Below are positions 7,505 through 11,489 of a stretch of DNA of 11,489 nucleotides, piece after piece. Source of the DNA: Campylobacter gracilis (GTDB lineage: Bacteria > Campylobacterota > Campylobacteria > Campylobacterales > Campylobacteraceae); assembly GCF_018374135.1 (NCBI RefSeq), contig NZ_JAHAFS010000028.1:1-11489 (forward strand), in the 5' to 3' direction. The notes under the pieces are model-generated. The model was not told where the DNA came from. It was given only the letters and a program-made list of their open reading frames with translations, and did not search any database. The translations under genes and the position numbers were made by a program. Numbering within the stretch: the stretch's first letter is position 1; each line of letters starts with the position of its first letter.

Positions 7505-8011
7505 CGCTTTATTTTTCTTCACTTAAAGCTCGCGGGTTTGCAAAACGGCGCTTTGATCGCACCGCTCGATCTGCATTCACTCTGTTAAATTTCATATCGG
7601 AGTAAGATATTTGCGCTTTTGAATCCAAGCCGCTAAATTTTATCTTGCGAGCTCGGCGCGCAAATTTTATGCGTGCAACTTTGCAATTTCAGCCTTTTAA
7701 ATTTACGCTCTGTCGCCGCGTTGCCTGCGCTGCTAGGAAAATTTACGAAAGCGGCAGCGCTAAAATAAAATTTACGGCGACGCCTTATCTAAGCACGCCG
7801 CGACGCAAAGATCACGACCGATACAAAATATTTCGCGAGCCGTCGCGACGGCGCGAAACGAAATTTGCATACCCGCTCTAAAGGAATTTGCGATGAAATT
7901 CTAAGCTCGCGCCAAAGCCCGCAGTGCCGCATAAATTTCATAAATTTACGCAAAAATCAAATTTTAAAATTTAACAGCGCTTTCTGCACTCGAATTGTGC
8001 TCAAATCGCGG
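7505..8011. other. 507-base gene-free stretch between convergent genes
   Basis: This lies between the stop codons of mnmA and the DKNYY-repeat gene. Open frames exist on the plus strand (7645-7881 and 7865-8140) but give Arg/Lys-rich protein with no family resemblance and no good ribosome site; the second runs into the opposing gene. I read the stretch as non-coding. It holds 13 copies of the RAATTY hexamer by my count, far above the roughly one expected, and a strong inverted repeat at 7831-7858. No tRNA or small RNA structure was recognised. Confidence 0.6.
7831..7858. terminator. Strong 28-base inverted repeat, possible terminator
   Basis: The outer arms TTTCGC (7831-7836) and GCGAAA (7853-7858) pair perfectly. 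Inside is a perfect 14-base palindrome, GCCGTCGCGACGGC (7839-7852), with only the two bases GA (7837-7838) left unpaired on one side. On the minus strand the stem is followed by TATTTTG, which is terminator-like for the DKNYY gene although about 150 bases past its stop. On the plus strand no T-run follows. A two-fold symmetric protein site is an alternative. Confidence 0.45.
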
Positions 8012-9463
8012 CTAAAATTCCACCCGCGTCTTTACCTCAAAAAGCAGCTCGCCGTCCACCGCCTCAAGCCCGCCGCTCTTTATCATCTCGCGAATTTTAT
8101 CCGTGCCGAAGCTCTGTTTTTGAAGCAAAATTTCAACTAAATCTAGATCCCTGATCTCATAAATGCACCGATCTATCAGCTGCGAAGAGCCCAGATCATC
8201 GAAGTAGAAAAATCGCCCGCCGTTTGAATACACCCAGCCGTATAGCCCGCCGTGCACGCCGCCGACCTTGCGCCACTCATGCGGCAGCTCGAGCGCGAAA
8301 AGCCCGCTTTTGCGAGCGACCAGCCTGCGAGTGCTGCGGCCGCCGCCCCAAACATCCGCGCGCTCCAAGAAGTATAGCCGCTCGCCGCTTTGAAATACGC
8401 TGCCGCTAAGCGCTCGAATCTCGCCTGCAAAGGGATTGTCTGCCGCATGCTTTTGCTTTCCGTCGTTCTCGTCGAAATAATAGATGCCGCCTGGAGAGGC
8501 AAAAAGCAGATGGTTTGAGTGCGCGAGCTGCCTATTTAGCGGAGTATAGGGCGCGGCGGCGGGGTCAAATTTTAAATTGTTCGCAAAAATGTCGTCACCT
8601 TTCGCATCCCACAAAAAATAGCTCAACCGCTGCCTCAAAAGTTCGTAGTGCCCGCCGTTATCGCGCGCGTCAAGGCGCAGGTTTTTAAAATACACGTTCG
8701 TGCCGTCCGCGGCATAAACGCCGCTCGCCCTGCCGTCGCTTCCCTCTATCCGGCGCAGGCTCGCGGCATCGGCGCCGGGCAAAACCTCTCCTTTATAAAA
8801 CGCGCGCGAGTCCTCCGCAGCGTAATACACGCCCGCGATTTGGCGCAGATTCGTAGCGTCCATTCGTTTAAATTTATAAACGTAGCTTTGCGGCTTGGGC
8901 GCATCCCAAAAAATATGCGCCAAGGTTTCATAAGTAAGCTTAAGCGCCCCCAGCGCGTCGTTAGGTACCGCCTCGCCGTCGCAAAAGTAGCTAACTCGCC
9001 CGTCGCTTACGTATCCGAACGCTACGGCCTTCGTGCGCGCAGGCTCTAGCTCGCTCATTGCAATGTTGCCGCAATATACGGCGTTTTTATCCGCCGCGAC
9101 GTTAGAGCGGTAGCCGGAGCCGAAATCCAAAACCCGAAAGCTCGCCGCATCCGCGCTCGGTATCGCAAAATAGCCCGCGCCCACCACGAGGGCGTAAATT
9201 TCGCCATCTTTTTTATAAAAATCGCTGTATTTGATCTGCTCTTGCGGCGAGTAGTCGTCTGCGGAATTTATAACCGCAAACAGAGCGAGCGCGCTAAAAG
9301 CCGCGAACGCAAACGTTATACCAAGCGCGATCTTGCGCCAAAGCGGCATGCCCCGAGGCGCGTCTCGCACCGGCTTACGATCTGCTTCTACCTTGCGCGC
9401 CCTAGCTTTGCGCTTCTTTTGCGCGCGCTCATCCTTTGGCTCTTGCGTAAAATCCTCATACAT
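8012..9463 (-). CDS. Membrane-anchored DKNYY-repeat protein
   Basis: This protein of 483 residues has unknown function. A basic N-terminus (about 1-43, many Lys/Arg) is followed by one membrane segment (about 45-65); the rest would lie in the periplasm. The large domain contains repeated tyrosine-rich strands of the DKNYY family: VAADKNAVYCGN (122-133), GVYYAAEDSRAFYKG (211-225), GVYAADGTNVYFKN (248-261), GIYYFDENDGK (326-336) and RLYFLE (363-368). Such repeats probably build a beta-propeller-like or stacked sheet. No catalytic motif was recognised; a cell-envelope or sensing role is only inference. I chose the ATG at 9463, 6 bases after a GAGG site; a TTG four codons upstream overlaps that site and is less likely. 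A -10 element lies at 9510-9515 with an inverted repeat at 9486-9502. GC-rich codons match neighbouring housekeeping genes, so recent transfer is not evident. Confidence 0.8.
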   Translation of the reverse strand: MYEDFTQEPKDERAQKKRKARARKVEADRKPVRDAPRGMPLWRKIALGITFAFAAFSALALFAVINSADDYSPQEQIKYSDFYKKDGEIYALVVGAGYFAIPSADAASFRVLDFGSGYRSNVAADKNAVYCGNIAMSELEPARTKAVAFGYVSDGRVSYFCDGEAVPNDALGALKLTYETLAHIFWDAPKPQSYVYKFKRMDATNLRQIAGVYYAAEDSRAFYKGEVLPGADAASLRRIEGSDGRASGVYAADGTNVYFKNLRLDARDNGGHYELLRQRLSYFLWDAKGDDIFANNLKFDPAAAPYTPLNRQLAHSNHLLFASPGGIYYFDENDGKQKHAADNPFAGEIRALSGSVFQSGERLYFLERADVWGGGRSTRRLVARKSGLFALELPHEWRKVGGVHGGLYGWVYSNGGRFFYFDDLGSSQLIDRCIYEIRDLDLVEILLQKQSFGTDKIREMIKSGGLEAVDGELLFEVKTRVEF

Positions 9464-9485
9464 CTTTTGCCTCAAATTTAATCTC

Positions 9486-9502
9486 GCCGCAGATTGCGCG
9501 GC
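9486..9502 (-). promoter_or_regulatory. Inverted repeat at DKNYY gene start site
   Basis: On the minus strand GCCGC and GCGGC form 5-base arms around a 7-base centre, starting 7 bases after the -10 element, so at about the expected transcription start. The 17-base repeat resembles one in the same place before the cupin gene (9984-10000): both fit CCGC-N9-GCGG. It could be an operator or a 5' hairpin; chance is possible because GCCGC words are common here. Confidence 0.35.
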
Positions 9503-9509
9503 ACTTGAA

Positions 9510-9515
9510 ATTGTA
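9510..9515 (-). promoter_or_regulatory. -10 promoter of DKNYY gene
   Basis: The minus strand reads CTTTTGTACAATTTC, with TACAAT as the -10 element preceded by the T-rich context typical of Campylobacter promoters. It lies 46 bases upstream of the chosen start codon. Confidence 0.5.
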
Positions 9516-9598
9516 CAAAAGCGCGGCTAAATTTATGAAATTTAACGCTACGGACAAATTCTAATTTAACTCTTTGCGACGCTAATTTATTTTACGAA

Positions 9599-9617
9599 TG
9601 CCACAAAATCTCTGGCA
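9599..9617 (-). terminator. Small hairpin after cupin gene
   Basis: TGCCA (9599-9603) and TGGCA (9613-9617) form a 5-base stem with a 9-base loop, 9 bases past the cupin stop on the minus strand. The stem is short and no real T-run follows, so this is a weak terminator candidate. Confidence 0.25.
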
Positions 9618-9626
9618 AATTTTAAT

Positions 9627-9965
9627 TCAAAGCGCTTCGTAGCCGCACGGAATCGGCGCCGTAACGCTTGCAAACATAAAATCCTCATCGCCCGTATTTT
9701 TCATACCGTGGCACTCCCCGCTTTTGGAAATGATTAGATCGCCCGCACAGATCGGCACCTCCTCACCCTTGCTCGGATAAAACACGCCGCGTCCGCTTAA
9801 GCAGATCCACACGTCATCGCCACCGGGGTGAATATGCGGCGCTACGACCTGGCCGCGTTTGACGATCCAAACCGCGCTGCAAGTGGCCTCTGTAGTAAAA
9901 AATGTCGTTTTTACGGCTCGCTCGTCGCTACAAATAGCATCTTTTATATGAAAAATTCTTTGCAT
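9627..9965 (-). CDS. Small single-domain cupin protein
   Basis: This 112-residue protein is essentially one cupin beta-barrel. The first metal motif is APHIHPGGDDVW (42-53) with His44, His46 and an Asp (50 or 51) where most cupins have Glu. The second is GDLIISKSGECHG (75-87) with His86. Three histidines and an acid suit a bound divalent metal. The reaction cannot be predicted: cupins this small include isomerases, dioxygenases and simple binding proteins. The start is ATG 9965, which follows a strong AAGGAG site; the frame continues 33 codons further upstream through the promoter, so a longer form is unlikely. Upstream on the minus strand are a TGCTAAAAT -10 element (10010-10018) and an inverted repeat (9984-10000) that could regulate it. 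It stands alone: 163 bases separate its stop from the next chosen start, and luxS lies more than 580 bases upstream. Confidence 0.85.
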   Translation of the reverse strand: MQRIFHIKDAICSDERAVKTTFFTTEATCSAVWIVKRGQVVAPHIHPGGDDVWICLSGRGVFYPSKGEEVPICAGDLIISKSGECHGMKNTGDEDFMFASVTAPIPCGYEAL

Positions 9966-9983
9966 TTTCTCTCCTTGAAGTTC

Positions 9984-10000
9984 ACCGCATCCGGTGCGGT
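9984..10000 (-). promoter_or_regulatory. Inverted repeat in cupin gene leader
   Basis: The arms ACCGCA (9984-9989) and TGCGGT (9995-10000) are perfectly complementary around 5 bases. They lie between the -10 element and the ribosome site, starting about where transcription should begin. Position and the CCGC-N9-GCGG form match the repeat before the DKNYY gene, pointing to a shared repressor site or RNA hairpin. Confidence 0.45.
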
Positions 10001-10009
10001 TTCGGCGGA

Positions 10010-10018
10010 ATTTTAGCA
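10010..10018 (-). promoter_or_regulatory. Extended -10 promoter of cupin gene
   Basis: The minus strand reads ATGCTAAAATTCC, containing the same TGYTAAAAT element found before mqnX and luxS. It is 45 bases upstream of the cupin start codon. Confidence 0.5.
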
Positions 10019-10192
10019 TCCTTTTCGTGCAGCGAAAGTGAAATTTCAAGCGCCAAACTCGCAACGTAACCTTAAATAAAAACTCTAAATTCTCGTTTTG
10101 CTATACGATTTTTTGGAGGATTGAGATCGCATCTAAAAGTAAGAGGCGCATAAGCATGGTATTTGCGGATAGAATTTCGGCTTTAATTTAAG

Positions 10193-10211
10193 ACGGAATT
10201 TTAAAAATTCC
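10193..10211. repeat. AT-rich palindrome sharing a 17-mer with 5798-5814
   Basis: GGAATTTT and AAAATTCC (10195-10202 and 10204-10211) are perfect 8-base arms around one A. The 17-base string ACGGAATTTTAAAAATT at 10193-10209 is also found exactly at 5798-5814, in the gap after the FlhG-like gene. Both are intergenic. Because AAATTT-type words are so frequent, coincidence is plausible. Confidence 0.35.
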
Positions 10212-10354
10212 TCTAAATTTAAAACTGCTCTGCTAGATAAATTTATTAAATTTGATATGAGCTTTGCTTACGCGCTTTTGCTACCCAGATTAAAGCCAAA
10301 TCGTAGCTTTTATCAAAGACCTCGCGTGACGCAGACTTTACGGCAAGCGCCAAG

Positions 10355-10384
10355 TCGGTTTATAAAGCTAAATCGGCTTATAAA
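10355..10384. repeat. Two 12-base direct repeats
   Basis: TCGGTTTATAAA (10355-10366) and TCGGCTTATAAA (10373-10384) differ at one base and start 18 bases apart. They could be a small tandem duplication or two protein-binding half sites. No gene start is nearby. Confidence 0.35.
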
Positions 10385-10504
10385 TAGATGTTGCCTCTGG
10401 CTTGTTTTAGCAGATATGCATTTTTGCGCCTCGAATTTTTGCACATTTTACGATAATGTTTTTATAGCGCGTAACATACTGATCACGAGCCGAGCGGGAG
10501 TTCA

Positions 10505-10537
10505 AAGAGATAGCGTTAGAATTTTGCACTATCTCTT
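10505..10537 (-). terminator. Hairpin after luxS, likely terminator
   Basis: AAGAGATAG (10505-10513) and CTATCTCTT (10529-10537) pair over 9 bases with a 15-base loop, beginning about 11 bases past the luxS stop on the minus strand. The trailing CTTTG is only weakly T-rich, but the position fits the end of a single-gene luxS transcript. Confidence 0.5.
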
Positions 10538-10548
10538 AAATTTCAAAA

Positions 10549-11052
10549 CTATTTTATCTTGCTTGGATCCAGCGCGATCTCGTCGTTTTTGATCACGCCA
10601 ATCCCTTTATTTAGCACGTTTTGCGCGATCTGTTTAGCTTCTGCTAGCGAGTGCATCGCGAAGGTGCCGCATTGAAATTTATTCAGCTCGGGGATATCCG
10701 CTTGAGAGGCCACGCCCAAAATATCCTTCATGCTCGCGCTCCACGCCGCCGCGACGGCGCTCTCGCTGGGCGCGCCGATCACGCTCATATAAAAGCCCGT
10801 GCGGCACCCCATCGGCGAGATGTCGATGATCTCGACGTCCGCGCTATTTAGATGCTCGCGCATAAAGCCAGCGAAAAGATGCTCCAGCGTATGGGTGCCG
10901 CGCTCGCTCATAATCTCTAAATTCGGGCGGCAAAACCGCAGATCATAGACGCTGATCTTATCGCCGCTTTTGGTGCTCATGCTCTTTGCGAGCCGCACGC
11001 CCGGGGCATTCATGCGAGTATGATCGACTTTAAAACTATCTAACAATGGCAT
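10549..11052 (-). CDS. luxS: S-ribosylhomocysteine lyase
   Basis: This 167-residue enzyme splits S-ribosylhomocysteine into homocysteine and DPD, the precursor of autoinducer AI-2, recycling the by-product of methyl transfer. Metal and catalytic residues are all present: GTHTLEHL (52-59) with His54, Glu57 and His58, MGCRTGFYM (81-89) with catalytic Cys83, and PELNKFQCGT (121-130) with metal ligand Cys128. The length is usual for Campylobacter LuxS. ATG 11052 follows AAGGAG by 5 bases. A TGTTAAAAT promoter element lies at 11081-11089, and a hairpin follows the stop, so it is probably transcribed alone. Its substrate comes from the nucleosidase MTAN, not encoded here. Confidence 0.97.
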   Translation of the reverse strand: MPLLDSFKVDHTRMNAPGVRLAKSMSTKSGDKISVYDLRFCRPNLEIMSERGTHTLEHLFAGFMREHLNSADVEIIDISPMGCRTGFYMSVIGAPSESAVAAAWSASMKDILGVASQADIPELNKFQCGTFAMHSLAEAKQIAQNVLNKGIGVIKNDEIALDPSKIK

Positions 11053-11080
11053 ATTTTCTCCTTAAATTTAGATTGTGGCG

Positions 11081-11089
11081 ATTTTAACA
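11081..11089 (-). promoter_or_regulatory. Extended -10 promoter of luxS
   Basis: The minus strand reads AATTTTATGTTAAAATCGC, nearly identical to the element before mqnX. The -10 TAAAAT lies 28 bases before the luxS start codon. No -35 box is obvious. Confidence 0.55.
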
Positions 11090-11129
11090 TAAAATTTCGC
11101 ACTTTTAGGCGCGCAGACGAAATTTTGGC

Positions 11130-11135
11130 TACAAT
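11130..11135 (+). promoter_or_regulatory. -10 promoter of tautomerase gene
   Basis: TTTTGGCTACAATTACG contains TACAAT 23 bases upstream of the tautomerase ATG. Together with the luxS promoter it forms a divergent pair inside a 106-base gap. Confidence 0.55.
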
Positions 11136-11158
11136 TACGTTTATTTTCAGGAGAATTA

Positions 11159-11368
11159 ATGCCCTATATAAACGTCAAAATCACCAAAGAGCGCGGCGGT
11201 CTAAGTCGCGAACAAAAAGTAAAGCTCGTAAAAGACCTAACCGACGCCCTCGTAGCCGTGCTGGGTAGGGGCGAAAAAACCACGGTCGTGACGATAGACG
11301 AAATATCCACTGACGACTACGCGATCGGCGGACGGCTAGTAAGCGAAATCAGAAAGCGGCAGAGCTAA
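11159..11368 (+). CDS. dmpI: 4-oxalocrotonate tautomerase-family protein
   Basis: This 69-residue protein belongs to the smallest tautomerase-superfamily type, whose members shift double bonds in keto-enol substrates using an exposed N-terminal proline. After removal of Met the chain starts with Pro1, and Arg11 is in its conserved place. The end has YAIGGRLVSE, matching the family's F/Y-G-I-G-G segment. By my alignment Arg39 of the Pseudomonas enzyme falls on a Val here. The Helicobacter pylori homologue (HP0924, DmpI) appears to share that change, so the substrate is probably not 4-oxalocrotonate and is unknown. AGGAG 5 bases before ATG is a strong ribosome site. No aromatic-degradation genes are nearby. 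Confidence 0.87.
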   Translation: MPYINVKITKERGGLSREQKVKLVKDLTDALVAVLGRGEKTTVVTIDEISTDDYAIGGRLVSEIRKRQS

Positions 11369-11477
11369 GCTTGAGCGCCAGGCTAAATTTGAAAAGCTAA
11401 ATTTTAGAATTTTAAAATTTTCAAGCGAAATTCTACGTGGCAGGCACCGCTTCTAAGGGAATGAAATTTGCGACAAT

Positions 11478-11489
11478 CCCCCCCCCCCC
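11478..11489. repeat. Run of at least 12 C at window edge
   Basis: Twelve consecutive C end the window, so the true length is unknown. Homopolymer G/C runs of this size in Campylobacter are typically slippage-prone phase-variation tracts. On the plus strand an ATG at 11461 directly precedes it (reading MKFATIP then prolines), but the AAGGGA before it touches the ATG, too close for a normal ribosome site. On the minus strand the G-run continues into an open frame ending in LEAVPAT and a stop at 11437-11439, or in another frame runs 24 codons. No gene can be called without the next bases. Confidence 0.6.

Larger units (their letters stand above)
9966..10548. other. 583-base gene-free stretch between luxS and cupin
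   Basis: Apart from the cupin promoter region at its left edge, this holds no gene I can support. The only long frame (plus strand 10257-10592) has no ribosome site, resembles no family and runs into luxS from the opposite side. Features seen are a near-perfect palindrome (10195-10211), two 12-base direct repeats 18 bases apart (10355-10384) and a hairpin after luxS (10505-10537). A weak plus-strand promoter-like TATACGAT sits near 10102-10109, followed by GGAGGA but no matching reading frame. It may be decayed coding sequence or hold an unrecognised small RNA. Confidence 0.5.

Noticed and set aside
7645..8140. Two overlapping plus-strand frames after mnmA
   Set aside because: They are basic, motif-free products without ribosome sites; one runs into the DKNYY gene and both cross the inverted repeat.
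10355..10384. Direct repeats as a CRISPR array
   Set aside because: There are only two 12-base units with 6 bases between them, far too short for repeats and spacers, and no cas genes are present.
10257..10592. Plus-strand frame of 111 codons
   Set aside because: It has no ribosome site and no family resemblance, and its end lies antisense to the C-terminus of luxS across the luxS terminator hairpin.

Overview
The window looks like a chromosomal segment from a Campylobacter-type member of the Campylobacterota. The proteins, the gene order (aroQ, an M24 peptidase, folK, an FlhG-like ATPase), the futalosine-pathway menaquinone gene and the very frequent AAATTT-type words all fit this group. 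Base composition is clearly richer in G+C than C. jejuni. The arrangement also suggests a lineage that has lost flagella: flhF is missing between folK and the FlhG-like gene, and that gene is badly altered. A non-motile, moderately GC-rich Campylobacter such as C. gracilis would fit. The species name is an inference and cannot be proven from this sequence alone.

Layout. Positions 1-273 hold no convincing gene. Then comes a minus-strand pair, mqnX (amidohydrolase, probable aminofutalosine deaminase) followed by sppA (S49 membrane peptidase), overlapping by 13 bases. From a shared divergent region of about 170 bases, a plus-strand run begins: aroQ, an Xaa-Pro-type M24 peptidase, folK and the FlhG-like gene (4559-5755), tightly packed or overlapping. 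After a 115-base gap come a LOG-family nucleotide phosphoribohydrolase and mnmA (tRNA 2-thiouridylase), overlapping by ATGA. A 507-base gene-free stretch with a strong inverted repeat separates mnmA from three minus-strand genes: a membrane-anchored DKNYY-repeat protein, a small cupin and luxS. A 583-base gene-free stretch lies between the cupin gene and luxS. Divergent from luxS is a small 4-oxalocrotonate tautomerase-family gene. The window then ends in a run of 12 C.

How the genes fit together. Most are housekeeping: shikimate pathway (AroQ), folate (FolK), menaquinone (MqnX), tRNA modification (MnmA), peptide turnover (SppA, M24 peptidase), nucleotide metabolism (LOG) and the methyl cycle/AI-2 (LuxS). 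The unusual object is the FlhG-like ATPase. It keeps the P-loop, Walker-B aspartate and C-terminal tail of FlhG. It has lost the paired aspartates after the P-loop and the N-terminal extension, and carries an Asn/Ser-rich insert of about 150 residues. That insert is largely written with the DNA word RAATTC.

Promoters resemble Campylobacter sigma-70 promoters, a -10 element with no obvious -35. A shared TGYTAAAAT element precedes mqnX, luxS and the cupin gene. Two neighbouring genes (cupin and DKNYY) also carry similar 17-base inverted repeats just after the -10. I see no CRISPR array, tRNA, rRNA, insertion sequence or prophage, and no convincing new defence or mobile system.
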